64,000 nt of DNA from JAHFUS01 sp035689115 (GCA_035689115.1 DASSMA010000042.1:54675-118674); one strand, 5' to 3'; positions 50,443 through 58,733 are shown, numbered from the stretch's first letter. Notes: generated from the letters alone by a model not told the origin. Numbers and translations: made by a program.

Positions 50443-50700
50443 GCCGAATACGCCCCTCTCGTGGCCGCCCGCCAGCAGCTCCAGGTGGCCCGGCGCCTGG
50501 AGGAGCTGCCGGTGGTGCGGCCGCCTTCGCGGCGGGCGAGCTGAGCTACTCCAAGGCCCGGGCCCTGCGTCGCATCGCCACCCCGGCCACCGAGGCGAGG
50601 CGTGGCCCGCCTGGCCGAGCGGGAGGAGAAGGGCCCGGGCCAGCGCATGGAACTCGACAGGGTCACCTGGGCCCTGCTCAGCCAGGAGCAGCGGAACTGA
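50443..50700 (+). pseudogene. Relic of a DUF222/13E12-type HNH endonuclease gene
   Basis: Three short pieces in different frames rebuild a piece of the DUF222 domain: AARQQLQVARRLEELPVVR (frame of 50443), AAFAAGELSYSKARALRRIATPATEA, then ARLAEREEKGPGQRMELD ending at TGA 50700. At least two frameshifts and a missing HNH end show it is dead. These genes are repetitive in Actinomycetota. Confidence 0.7.
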
Positions 50701-50755
50701 GCCGGCGAACCCCCGTGGGCTCGCAACCACCGGGGCGCGGTGCGACCATCGGCCG

Positions 50756-51154
50756 GTGGATCGCCTCCTGTGGGTGGCCATGGAGGCCGGCATCGACGAC
50801 GACCTTGTGGCCCTCGCCGTCTTCCGGCCGCGGTGGCTCGACCGGCACCACGGTGGTGGGCTCGTGCAGATCGCGTGGAACCTCGCCCGGCAGCTCCAGC
50901 TACGGGGCTTCGCCGAGTTCGTCCTCCTCGCCGTCACCGAGAGCGACGTGCACGCCGTGAAGCTCGGGCGCTACGGCTGGTACCCCAAGCAGCGGCGCTG
51001 GTCGCTGCCGAGGGCGCAGGTGACCGCACGGCAGGTGGAGACGGCCCTCGACCTGGCCGTCCCTTTCCGGCAAGGCCCTGTCCGCCTGCTGCCTGTGCCG
51101 GGGGGCGACGCCGGCGCATCGACGGTGATGGCGCTGCTCACCGCCCGGGCTTGA
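50756..51154 (+). CDS. Hypothetical protein, 132 aa
   Basis: A 132-residue soluble protein, mostly alpha/beta. It begins VDRLLWVAMEAGIDDDLVALAVFRPRWLDRH; the middle alternates hydrophobic strands (FAEFVLLAVTESDVHAVKLG) and ends with a Gly/Ala tail. Similar layouts occur in small actinobacterial proteins that sit near transport or regulatory genes, but I do not recognise a family. The start is GTG 50756; ATG 50780 is possible. It converges with the molybdopterin oxidoreductase gene. Confidence 0.6.
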   Translation: MDRLLWVAMEAGIDDDLVALAVFRPRWLDRHHGGGLVQIAWNLARQLQLRGFAEFVLLAVTESDVHAVKLGRYGWYPKQRRWSLPRAQVTARQVETALDLAVPFRQGPVRLLPVPGGDAGASTVMALLTARA

Positions 51155-51177
51155 GCGCGGCGACGGCGTCCGCGCCG

Positions 51178-53574
51178 TCACCCGGCCGGCGCCACCTCGC
51201 ACACCTGGGCCCGCAACGGGGAACTGCCGCTGACCGGGTCGCTCGGCGACTGGCTGAGCACCAGGTTCAGGTTGGCGCTCCCCGGACCGAAGGGCGGGAA
51301 CCCGGGCAGGTCGAGCTCCTCGCACGGTTCGAACCAGCCGTGCTGGCCGCTGACGACGTTGGGGGCCAGCGTCTCGTTGAACTTGGCACGAGCCCGGGCA
51401 CCGCCCAGCGGCGTCGTGATCTCCACCCAGTCGCCCTCGGCGATCCCCCGCTCGGCCGCCGCGTCGGGATGCAGCTCGACCTGCGGATCGGGGACGTGGC
51501 GGCGCAGGCTGGCGACCTGGCGGTGCTGGGTCTCGCAGAAGTGCAGGGTCTTTGCGCAGGTGAGCACGAGCGGGTACCGGGCGGCGAGGTCCGGACGCGA
51601 CCGGTGGCTGATGGCCGGCTCGGTGAAGGTGGGCACCGGAGGCTGGCCGATGTCGAGGAAGCCCTCCACGTACAGCTCGACCCGGCCGGTGGGGGTGGCG
51701 AATCCGGCGGGAACCCCGTCGTCGCCGGCCGCCGCGTACTTGTGATGGCGCGTCTCCAGCGGAAGGCGGACACCGGCGGGCCGGGCCCGGAGCTGGTCGA
51801 GGGTGACGCCGCTCGGGGCGAGCTGGTGGGCCCAGCCGGCGTCGACGCTCCCGTCGAAGAAGTGGCCGCCGAGGCCGAGCCGGGTGGCCAGGTCGAAGAT
51901 CACCTCGATGTCCGAGCGGGACTCCCCCACCGGGGGCACCAGCGGGGCGCGCAGCTGCACCAGGCACTGCGCCTCCTGCGAGATCTCGAAGCCGACCATC
52001 AGGCCCTCGGCCTCGAAGGCGCCGGTGACCGGCAGGAGGATGTCGGCCTGTTCGGCCGTGGGCGACAGGAACTGGTCGAGGTGGACGTGGAAGTCGAGCG
52101 CCTGGAGCGCATCGCGGCCGCGGGCGCTGTCGCCGTGCGCCATCACCAGGTTCGACCCGAAGCTCACCAGCGCACGGGGCCGGTAGGGCCGGTGTTCCAG
52201 CGCCGCCGTGTAGAAGTCCTCGCCGGTGACGAACCCGAAGCGCGCCGGGCCGAGCGGCCGGTCGCCGACGCCGATGGCCTTGGCCCACTGCGCCCGGTCG
52301 AGCAGCTCCACGCCCGTGATCGGGTTGGTGGGCACGGGGGTGAACAGGACGTTGCCGCCGGGGGCGTCGATGCAGCCGGTGAGCGCGTACAGCACGTTGA
52401 TGGCCCGGGTGATCTGCGTGGTGCCGCTGTGCTGTTCGAGGCCGCTCCAGGTGTAGAAGGCCACGGGGCGGTGCTCCCACAGCACCTGGGCGGCCCGCTC
52501 GATGTCGGCGGCGGGGACACCGGTGACCTCCTCCGCCACGGCCGGCGCCATGGCCCGGGCCTGCTCGGCGAGGAGGTCGAACGCCGGCCGGCACCGCAGG
52601 GTGCCGGCGTTCGCCGGCACGTCGACCGAACCCACCAGGGCGAGAGCGGCGTGGTCGCCGACGTCGGCGCCTCGCTGCGCCGGATCGACGGCGACGGGCT
52701 TCCCGGCGACCGAGTCCCAGGCCACGTAGTGCCCGGCGTCGCCGCCGGCGTCCAGGTCGCTCGCACGGAGGAACCGGCCGTCGTCGTCGCGGACGAGAAG
52801 CGGCCCGTTCGTCCAGCGGCGGACGAACGGCTCGTCGAACCAGCCCCGTTCGATCATGACGCCGGTGATTGCCAGCGCCAGGGCGGCGTCGGTGCCGGGG
52901 CGGACCCGCAGCCACGGGTCGGCCTTGGACGCCAGCCCCGCCCTCCGGGGGTCCACGACCACCAGCCGGGCGCCCCGGTTGAGCGCCCCCCGCGTCGCCG
53001 TGGCGTGGGCGAGGCGGGAGACGGCCGGGTTGTAGCCCCAGTACAGGATGCACTGGGCGCGCTCGAGATCGGGCATGTACCGCCCCGGCACCGGCGCCCC
53101 GAAGGTGTACAACGACGCGAAGAAGCGGCCCCAGCCGCAGAGCTCCATCGACGCCACCAGGTTGGGCGTCCCGAACGCCCGCTGGAGCCGCTGGATCCAG
53201 TCGACGCAGTCGACGATGGCCGACGTCGACGGCGAGACCGTACTGAACACCACCGACTCGGGGCCGTGCTCGCGTGCCAGCGAGCGGAGGCGGTCGGCGA
53301 CGGTGTCGAGCGCCTCGTCCCAGCCGATGCGCTCCCAGCCGGGGTCGGGCGAACCCTTCGGATTGGTGCGCCGCATCGGGTGGCGGAGCCGGTCGGGGTG
53401 GGCGGTGATGGCGGGGGCTTCCTTGCCCTTCACGCACAGCACCTTCCCGGTGGGGTGCGACGGGTCGCGGTCGAGCGTGAAGGTCCCGTTCGCCACCGTC
53501 GCCCGCGCGCCGCAACGGGAGACGCACAGCGGGCAGTACGTCGCCACTTCTCCCGAGGTCGGTGTCCGATCCAT
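51178..53574 (-). CDS. Molybdopterin-dependent oxidoreductase (DMSO reductase superfamily)
   Basis: A 798-residue enzyme. An N-terminal 4Fe-4S site is formed by C14, C17, C21 and C47. The bis-MGD core follows, with a likely Mo-ligand cysteine in ELCGWGR (about 145) and conserved segments GYNPAVSR, VVVDPRR and SFGSNLVMAHGD. The C-terminal dinucleotide-binding domain ends near 790. No Tat signal is visible, so it is probably cytoplasmic. The substrate cannot be told; the sequence class spans thiosulfate-, polysulfide-, arsenate- and formate-type enzymes. No electron-transfer subunit is next to it. ATG 53574. Confidence 0.9.
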   Translation of the reverse strand: MDRTPTSGEVATYCPLCVSRCGARATVANGTFTLDRDPSHPTGKVLCVKGKEAPAITAHPDRLRHPMRRTNPKGSPDPGWERIGWDEALDTVADRLRSLAREHGPESVVFSTVSPSTSAIVDCVDWIQRLQRAFGTPNLVASMELCGWGRFFASLYTFGAPVPGRYMPDLERAQCILYWGYNPAVSRLAHATATRGALNRGARLVVVDPRRAGLASKADPWLRVRPGTDAALALAITGVMIERGWFDEPFVRRWTNGPLLVRDDDGRFLRASDLDAGGDAGHYVAWDSVAGKPVAVDPAQRGADVGDHAALALVGSVDVPANAGTLRCRPAFDLLAEQARAMAPAVAEEVTGVPAADIERAAQVLWEHRPVAFYTWSGLEQHSGTTQITRAINVLYALTGCIDAPGGNVLFTPVPTNPITGVELLDRAQWAKAIGVGDRPLGPARFGFVTGEDFYTAALEHRPYRPRALVSFGSNLVMAHGDSARGRDALQALDFHVHLDQFLSPTAEQADILLPVTGAFEAEGLMVGFEISQEAQCLVQLRAPLVPPVGESRSDIEVIFDLATRLGLGGHFFDGSVDAGWAHQLAPSGVTLDQLRARPAGVRLPLETRHHKYAAAGDDGVPAGFATPTGRVELYVEGFLDIGQPPVPTFTEPAISHRSRPDLAARYPLVLTCAKTLHFCETQHRQVASLRRHVPDPQVELHPDAAAERGIAEGDWVEITTPLGGARARAKFNETLAPNVVSGQHGWFEPCEELDLPGFPPFGPGSANLNLVLSQSPSDPVSGSSPLRAQVCEVAPAG

Positions 53575-53604
53575 GCGCTGGCGATCAGCGTAGGCCGCCA
53601 GGCG

Positions 53605-54312
53605 TCAGCAGCTCGGTCGCCTCGACGACGGCGAGGAGGCGCCCAGCAGCGCCTTGGTGAGGTCGCCGCCCTCGGTGACCGGGTCGAAGAGCGGCCGGCG
53701 GCGGCCAGCCGCTCCCGTAGCTCGGCGAAGCGCACGGGTGTGGCGCTCGATGCGCTCGAGCACCCCTGCGGGCAGGACGATGTCGTCGCGCTGGATGGGA
53801 CGGAGATGGTGGAACGCCACCTCGAGGGGCGCCATCTGCTTCTGGACGAGCGACACGACCCGGCCTCGGTAGACGTTGCGCCGGCGGGTCCGCCCCGCGG
53901 ATGTCGGATAGGAACGCCTCGGCCACCGCACGCGTGCGGGCCATCACCTCCACCGTGATGAACGACTGGCCGAAGCGCATCTCGGCGCCCCGCACGTCAC
54001 CCTCCTCGACGAGGTAGAGCCCGAACTGCACGCAGGCGATCTTCTCGTCGAGGCCGGACGGCCGGTTCATGTAGCTGGTGGTGGCGACCGGGGGACGACA
54101 GGTAGTCGTCGAGGCGAGCTGGAGGTTGGGGTGTTCGTGGGCGGCGAACTGCTCGGCCACGATCGGCAGCTCGGTGGGCGGCGCGGCGAACAGCTCCGTG
54201 AGCCCGGCCCGGAAGAACGGCTCCGCGCTCGGAGCACTCTCGACGGCCTTCTCCAGGAAGCCCTTGAAGGCGACCCCGAAGTCCCAGCGGACATCCCGTC
54301 CCCGTTCGCCAT
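53605..54312 (-). pseudogene. Broken AAA-family ATPase gene with internal deletion
   Basis: From ATG 54312 the frame soon shifts to one reading DFGVAFKGFLEKAVESAPSA and AEQFAAHEHPNLQL, then KIACVQFGLYLVEEG. It shifts again to NVYRGRVVSLVQKQM, FHHLRPIQRDDIVLP and ERIERHT. These are the N-terminal half of a known actinobacterial AAA ATPase. The P-loop region is gone, and a short C-terminal-like piece (GGDLTKALLGA) follows directly. At least three frame changes plus a deletion: dead. Confidence 0.72.
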
Positions 54313-54351
54313 GGCACGCCCTCCCCGGTCGGCTACCCGAAACAGTCGCAT

Positions 54352-54876
54352 CTAGGAGTCGGGCGCACCCGCGCAAAATCCGTCGATCCACGCCAGCGCG
54401 TGCTCGTTGTAGCCGATGGCGAAGCGGACGACCTCGGCGACGAACGGCTCGCCATCCCGCAGCCGGGCGTAGACAGCGCGGAACTCCTCCAGTGCCCGCT
54501 CGTGGTCGGCGCGCTGGGACGCAAGGATCTCGTCGAGGCGGCCGGGTGGCAGGTGGGCGCCGAAGAACACCGTGAGCAGGAACGGCATCCGGATGATGGG
54601 CTGGCCGGGATCGCGGGCGATCCAGCCGTTGAACGCCGACCGCCCGGCGTCGGTGATCCGGTAGGGCCTGCGGTCCCGGCGCCCGGTGTCCCCCGTCTCC
54701 ACGTAGCCGAGCTCGGCCAGGGTGCGCAGCTCCCGGTACACCTGGCTGCGGGTGACGTTCCAGAAGTTCCCGATGGTCTCCCGCACCGTGCGGTCGAGGT
54801 CCCAGCCCGTCATCTCGCCGCCCGACAGGAAGCCGAGCAGCGACGCGGCCGTGGCGTTGATGTCAGGGCTTGACAT
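54352..54876 (-). CDS. PadR family transcriptional regulator
   Basis: A 174-residue regulator. Residues 8-85 form the PadR winged helix (LLGFLSGGEMTGWDL, then FWNVTRSQVYRELRTLAELGYVE and the wing DRRPYRITDAGR). The C-terminal helices (about 110-165) form the dimer arm with RADHERALEEFRAVY. PadR proteins usually repress a neighbouring gene and respond to small aromatics or drugs. ATG 54876. It diverges from the isomerase-like gene; a CACAT-N4-ATGTG palindrome lies between them, a plausible operator. Confidence 0.88.
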   Translation of the reverse strand: MSSPDINATAASLLGFLSGGEMTGWDLDRTVRETIGNFWNVTRSQVYRELRTLAELGYVETGDTGRRDRRPYRITDAGRSAFNGWIARDPGQPIIRMPFLLTVFFGAHLPPGRLDEILASQRADHERALEEFRAVYARLRDGEPFVAEVVRFAIGYNEHALAWIDGFCAGAPDS

Positions 54877-54911
54877 TCCGGGTGGAGACGGTACATCCTG
54901 GGCGGACGTTC

Positions 54912-54925
54912 CACATTGCTATGTG
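54912..54925. promoter_or_regulatory. Candidate PadR operator
   Basis: CACAT-TGCT-ATGTG inverted repeat in the 58-bp gap between divergent padR and the isomerase-like gene, ten bases before the latter's GTG. It resembles the ATGTA/TACAT half-sites of PadR operators, but is shorter. Confidence 0.45.
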
Positions 54926-54934
54926 AGGAGGCCG

Positions 54935-55822
54935 GTGGCCAATCGCCTGTCGAGACGGTGGAGCAGGACGACCGCCGCACCTGCGGTCGACTGGCGGACG
55001 GCGGCCCGCCAGCTGGAGGCCGAGGTCAAGCGGGTGACCGCAATGCTCCGGAGCGTGCCCGACCCGGCGGCGCCGGCTCTCGGGCAGTGGTCGGTCGCCG
55101 AAGTGGCGATGCACCTCTCCCAGGCGTGGATCGCCGTCCCCGGGATGGCCCGCCAGGACCTCGGCGAGGTGCGGGCGATGCTGCCGAGCGTCGGCGACCG
55201 CTCGCTGGTGCCCGACATCTGGGCCCTCGGCGACCTCACCGTCGATGGCGTCGAGGCCGACCCTGAGCGCGACCCGGCCGTCCTGGCCGACCGCATCGAG
55301 GCTCGGGCGGCGGCCTACCTCGCCGCCCTCGACGGCGCCCCCACCGACCGGCGGCCGTGGATGGTGGAGGGCACCGAGGTCCCACTCGTCACGCTGACGT
55401 GCCACCTGCTCAACGAGACGCTCGTCCACGGCTGGGACATCGCCACGGCGAGCGGCCGCAGGTGGGAGCTGCCGGCGGCGGCGGCCGTGACGGTGCTCGA
55501 CGGCTTCCTCGGCGTGGTGCTGCGCGAGCTCGGCAGCGCCCTCGTCGACCCCGTGGTCGCCGCCGGCCTCCGGGCCACCTACGAGGTGCGGGTGCGGGGC
55601 GGGGGCCGCCACGTGTTCGTCTTCGACGACGGCGAGCTCACCGTGGAGCCGCCCTCGGACCGGCCCGTCGACTGTGTCATCACGGCCGACCCCGCCGCCC
55701 TGCTGCTCGTGATCTGGAACCGCATGGACCAGGCCGCCGCCATCGTCGAGCGCAAGCTCGTGCCGTCCGGCCCGCAGCCCGAGCTGGCCCCCCGCCTGCG
55801 CTCGCTGATGCGCAACCCGTAG
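54935..55822 (+). CDS. Maleylpyruvate isomerase-like protein with SCP2-like C-terminus
   Basis: A 295-residue protein. The N-terminal DinB-like four-helix bundle (about 18-170) has LGQWSVAEVAMHLSQAW and later CHLLNETLVHGWDIATASG, the layout of mycothiol-dependent maleylpyruvate isomerase proteins with putative metal-binding His residues. The C-terminal part (about 205-290: VRGGGRHVFVFDDGELTVEPP, then CVITADPAALLLVIWNR) is SCP2/sterol-carrier-like. The enzyme activity is unknown. GTG 54935 has GAGGAG four bases upstream. It is probably controlled by the divergent PadR protein. Confidence 0.82.
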   Translation: MANRLSRRWSRTTAAPAVDWRTAARQLEAEVKRVTAMLRSVPDPAAPALGQWSVAEVAMHLSQAWIAVPGMARQDLGEVRAMLPSVGDRSLVPDIWALGDLTVDGVEADPERDPAVLADRIEARAAAYLAALDGAPTDRRPWMVEGTEVPLVTLTCHLLNETLVHGWDIATASGRRWELPAAAAVTVLDGFLGVVLRELGSALVDPVVAAGLRATYEVRVRGGGRHVFVFDDGELTVEPPSDRPVDCVITADPAALLLVIWNRMDQAAAIVERKLVPSGPQPELAPRLRSLMRNP

Positions 55823-55858
55823 CCGACCGGCGAGGCGGACGACGCTGGCTCGGAGCAT

Positions 55859-56956
55859 CTACCGGCGATCGGTCCGTTCGCCGCTGGCTGCCCTGGCCAC
55901 GACCTCGGCGGCGAGGACCCGGACCTTGCGGTTCGCCCGTTGCGATGCCCGCCGCAGGATCTCGAAGGCCTCGACCTCGTCGCAGCCCTGCCAGGCCATG
56001 AGGACGCCCTTGGCCTGTTCGATCACACTGCGCGACTCGAGGGCGTGCTCCAGGTTGGCGGTGTGCGCGGTGGCCGCGGCGTAGAGCGAGGCGTTGCCGA
56101 GCGCGGCGCCGGCGTGCCGGGCCAGCAGCCGTGCCAACCGCCGGGAGTCGTGCTCCGGGCCCCGGCCGAGGATGCACAGGACGCCGGGGCCCGTGCCGTC
56201 GGGGGCGATCGGCTTGAACAGCGACCAGTGCGCGGCCACCCGTGCCAGTGCCGCGTCGGCCGCGCCGTCCTCCTGGGTGCCGTCGCCGACCCGATGGAAC
56301 ACGGGCGCGCCGGTGGCGACGGCCCGGCGGGCACGCTCGGCCAGCGGCCCGCCGAGGCGGCCCAGGTCGTCGAGCGCCGGGTCGGTGACGGCGGCCACCT
56401 CGACCTCGAGGTGCTCGTCGCAGAGCACGACCGCCGCGGCGACGGATTGACACGCCCGCATGGCCAGGTCGGTCACGGCGTAGACCACGGATTCCACGGG
56501 CGCTGCGGTCCCCGGCGCGAGGCGGTTGACACTGGCCACGGCGTCGAGAAGCTCCAGCTCGGCGGTCAGCCGGCGGAGTTGGTACTCGGTCGCCTGCCCG
56601 GCGCTGCGGTCGCGTACGAGCCAGCACAGGATGCTTCGGCCGCCGCCGGCGACGAGCGTGCCCTCGACTCGAACCTCGGGCCGCTCCACCGGCGTCACGC
56701 CGAACTCGACGGTCACGGGCGCCGAGGTGTCGGCCAGCTGGTCCAGGGTGCGGCGCAGGACCGGGCGGTCGCCGTCGGCGACGAAGTCCGAGAGCAGAGC
56801 GCCCTCCAGGGATGACCCGTCGACACCGAAGAGGAGCGCCGAGGAGGCGTTGGACCGTTCGATCCGGCCTACCCCGTCGGTCTCCAGGTAGGCGTCGGAC
56901 GCGAAGTCCAACAGCGCGGCGGCGGGGTGGTCACCCTGTCGGCTCGGCAGGGTCAT
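55859..56956 (-). CDS. PAS-GAF-ANTAR regulator
   Basis: A 365-residue protein. The N-terminal PAS-like domain (about 10-120) is followed by GAF (about 130-295) and an ANTAR domain (about 300-355: LEHALESRSVIEQAKGVLMAWQGCDEVEAFEILRRASQRANRKVR). ANTAR domains bind paired hairpins in nascent RNA and prevent termination. The sensor part probably binds a ligand or redox cofactor; its Cys residues near 108, 168 and 178 could matter. ATG 56956. A palindrome about 95 bp upstream may control it. It has no obvious partner gene. Confidence 0.88.
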   Translation of the reverse strand: MTLPSRQGDHPAAALLDFASDAYLETDGVGRIERSNASSALLFGVDGSSLEGALLSDFVADGDRPVLRRTLDQLADTSAPVTVEFGVTPVERPEVRVEGTLVAGGGRSILCWLVRDRSAGQATEYQLRRLTAELELLDAVASVNRLAPGTAAPVESVVYAVTDLAMRACQSVAAAVVLCDEHLEVEVAAVTDPALDDLGRLGGPLAERARRAVATGAPVFHRVGDGTQEDGAADAALARVAAHWSLFKPIAPDGTGPGVLCILGRGPEHDSRRLARLLARHAGAALGNASLYAAATAHTANLEHALESRSVIEQAKGVLMAWQGCDEVEAFEILRRASQRANRKVRVLAAEVVARAASGERTDRR

Positions 56957-57050
56957 GGCCGGCTCCCATCAGCCGAGCGCGAGGCCAGTTCCGCCGGGTC
57001 CCTTCTCGGCGACGATCCCACCACGGACCTCCCCACGTCGGCGCATTCGT

Positions 57051-57073
57051 GCACCAGTGGTACCAACTGGTGC
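57051..57073. promoter_or_regulatory. Palindrome upstream of the ANTAR gene
   Basis: GCACCAGT-N7-ACTGGTGC, a perfect 8-bp inverted repeat in the 299-bp gap between the ANTAR gene and the DUF2188 gene. It is a possible operator. The rest of the gap shows only a hairpin. Confidence 0.4.
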
Positions 57074-57139
57074 CTACTGCGCCCAAGGGTCAAAGGTCCT
57101 GTTCGCACGGCGGGATGTGGGGCCGTTCGGCCCTTTGCG

Positions 57140-57159
57140 CGCAGGACCAGGGTCCTGCG
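57140..57159 (-). terminator. Hairpin beyond the DUF2188 gene
   Basis: CGCAGGACC / GGTCCTGCG stem with a minimal centre, about 100 bases past the stop at 57256. A second GGGCCG-TT-CGGCCC hairpin is at 57119-57132. Confidence 0.45.
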
Positions 57160-57255
57160 TCGGTCTGGCGGCGCCGTCCCGGTCGACGATCCTCCACCCG
57201 TAGCGGGCGAACCGGGTCAATCCAGGCGGTGAGGTGGGCTACCGCCGGCGAGGGA

Positions 57256-57489
57256 TCAGCCCTTGCTCGACCTCGGGTCGTTGCCGTACGAGTCGCGCCG
57301 CTGGATCCGCCCGTCCCGACCCTTGACCACGAGCTCCGCCCGCTCCCGGCGGGCCTGGGCGCGGGCTGCCTCTTCGGCCGCGCTCTGCGTGTCGTGGAGA
57401 GACGCCGCCCGCTGCGTTCCGTTCTTCTGCCGGGCCCAACGACCGTCCGGCCGGGGCTCGACCACGATGTGGGGTTTCCGTGTCGCCAT
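57256..57489 (-). CDS. DUF2188 domain protein, 77 aa
   Basis: A 77-residue basic protein with the DUF2188 layout: an N-terminal strand (PHIVVEPRPDGRWARQKNGTQRAASLHDTQSAAEEAARAQARR), then a KGRDGRIQRRDSYGNDP end. Members are small stress- or DNA-associated proteins of unknown action. ATG 57489 is chosen; a longer frame adds six unlikely residues. A half copy of the palindromic repeat lies immediately upstream. Confidence 0.82.
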   Translation of the reverse strand: MATRKPHIVVEPRPDGRWARQKNGTQRAASLHDTQSAAEEAARAQARRERAELVVKGRDGRIQRRDSYGNDPRSSKG

Positions 57490-57512
57490 GCAGCCTCGAT
57501 ACCCCACCGGGA

Positions 57513-57546
57513 CGGGAAATCAACTCCCTCGTGAAGGGCGACGCCG
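57513..57546. repeat. Half copy of the palindromic extragenic repeat
   Basis: GGGAAATCAACTCCCTCGTGAAGGGCGACGCC at 57513-57544 matches one arm of the 10733 and 47836 elements (GGGAATCAAC, GTGAAG, GGCGACGCC). The other arm is missing or degraded. Confidence 0.65.
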
Positions 57547-57698
57547 GGGCGACGGGTCCAGCTGGCGCGCCCTGACCCCAGCAGGCGGCGGTCAGCGAAG
57601 GCAGGTCCGCGGCGTGCGGCCGTGGCCGGCCGGCACACGGGGGTGGCACCCTCCGATTCCGCAGAACGAGCCGGGCACCAGGCCTCCCAGGAACCCCC

Positions 57699-57730
57699 TT
57701 GACCTTGGAGCTAGCTCCAAGGTTTATCCT
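57699..57730 (+). promoter_or_regulatory. MerR-type promoter with 20-bp spacer
   Basis: TTGACC (57699-57704) and TATCCT (57725-57730) are separated by 20 bp. A perfect 22-bp palindrome ACCTTGGAGCT/AGCTCCAAGGT (57702-57723) fills the spacer. This is the over-long spacer architecture that MerR activators correct by untwisting the DNA. Confidence 0.88.
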
Positions 57731-57736
57731 GATGCC

Positions 57737-58126
57737 ATGAGCCGCTTGACCGTGTCGAAGCTCGCCCAGCGGGCGGGCACCTCCCCGGACACGCTCCGCT
57801 ACTACGAGCGCATCGGGCTGCTGCCCGAGGCCGACCGGAGCCCCTCCGGCTACCGCCTGTACGACGATGGAACGGCTGAGCTCGTGGGCTTCATCAAGCG
57901 GGCCCAGCGCTTCGGGCTGCGGCTCGAGGAGATCCGGGAGCTCGTCGACGTCCGCGAGCAGGGGATGTGCCCGTGCGGCCACACCCGAGTGCTCCTGGAG
58001 CGCAGGCTCGCCGAACTGAACGACGAGATGGAGGAGCTGGCCCGGCTCCGGGAGGACATCACCCAGATGCTCGACGAGCTGCCGACGGCCACGTCGACAG
58101 ACTCCGACACCGCCGAAGGGAGGTGA
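57737..58126 (+). CDS. MerR family metal-responsive regulator
   Basis: A 129-residue protein with N-terminal HTH and wing (LTVSKLAQRAGTSPDTLRYYERIGLL, RSPSGYRLYDD), the dimer helix (about 85-118) and a metal-site candidate MCPCGHT at residues 77-83 (C78, C80, H82). The place matches the C79 region of ZntR-like sensors, so zinc, cadmium, lead or mercury is more likely than a drug (inference). ATG 57737 lies seven bases beyond the -10 of its own MerR-type promoter, so it is autoregulated. It is followed two bases later by the eight-cysteine protein gene. Confidence 0.88.
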   Translation: MSRLTVSKLAQRAGTSPDTLRYYERIGLLPEADRSPSGYRLYDDGTAELVGFIKRAQRFGLRLEEIRELVDVREQGMCPCGHTRVLLERRLAELNDEMEELARLREDITQMLDELPTATSTDSDTAEGR

Positions 58127-58128
58127 GT

Positions 58129-58251
58129 ATGAGCGACGAACCGTGCAACTGCGGCTGCGCCACCCGCCCCACCCCGACCGAGGAGTGCACCTGCGGGTGC
58201 GAGTGCTGCGGCGACAACGTCGACAGCCGTCCCACCGAAGCCGCCAGCTGA
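58129..58251 (+). CDS. 40-residue eight-cysteine protein, metallothionein-like
   Basis: A tiny protein with eight cysteines among 40 residues, arranged CNCGC (residues 6-10) and CTCGCECC (about 20-27), with Asp/Glu/Thr/Pro elsewhere and no aromatic residue. ATG 58129 has GGGAGGTGAG just upstream and lies two bases after the MerR stop. The composition and the C-x-C pairs suggest a metallothionein-like metal buffer made when the MerR protein is activated. No match to classical BmtA or MymT spacing is evident by eye. A strong terminator follows 18 bases after the stop. Confidence 0.82.
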   Translation: MSDEPCNCGCATRPTPTEECTCGCECCGDNVDSRPTEAAS

Positions 58252-58268
58252 CGCTGGCGATCCAGCGA

Positions 58269-58299
58269 GGGTGCCGGCCCGCCGAACGGGCCGGCACCC
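58269..58299 (+). terminator. Terminator of the MerR-cysteine protein operon
   Basis: Perfect 13-bp stem GGGTGCCGGCCCG / CGGGCCGGCACCC with a 5-nt loop (CCGAA), ending GTTGG. Confidence 0.8.
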
Positions 58300-58381
58300 G
58301 TTGGAACTCGGCGGTCACAGGATTCCGTTGACGGCGTTCGGGGGCGAGCAAGGCGAAGGTCGCGGCCAACCACGTCAAGAC

Positions 58382-58733
58382 CTACCTACGGTGGCGTGTT
58401 GATCGAGCCAGCGGTGAGGGTGCAGCCGGCAGCGGCGCCGGCGCTGCCCGTGTTGGTGAACGTGAGCTGGGCGGTGGCGCTGGCGCTGGCCGGAGCCGTG
58501 TCGACGAGCTGGCAGACGGCGGCCGCGACCGCCTTGTCGAGGGGAGGAACGTAGGCACCGAGTCGATGGCCGAGCCGGTTGTTGATCCGGATCCCGTCGT
58601 TCCCCGCATCGATCGCCGTTGTTGGGGAACGTCGTAGTGGGGAGGTTGAGCCCCGTCACCGACGACCCGAGGATGCCGCTCTCCTGGCTGGCCGACACGT
58701 TCAGGTCGGCGAGGTCCACCGAGCGCGTGGTGG
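58382..58733 (-). pseudogene. Degraded fragment of a secreted protein gene
   Basis: On the minus strand a frame with VDLADLNVSASQESGILGSSVTGLNLPTT breaks near 58620. A second frame continues NDGIRINNRLGHRLGAYVPPLDKAV, then CQLVDTAPASASATAQLTFTNTGSAGAAAGCTL, ending TAG near 58385. It looks like the C-terminal part of an exported Gly/Thr/Ala-rich protein. No start or signal peptide is present here. Confidence 0.5.

Noticed and set aside
51178..53574. Assigning a substrate (arsenate, thiosulfate, formate) to the molybdoenzyme
   Set aside because: No diagnostic neighbour genes or signal peptide, so only the superfamily is safe.
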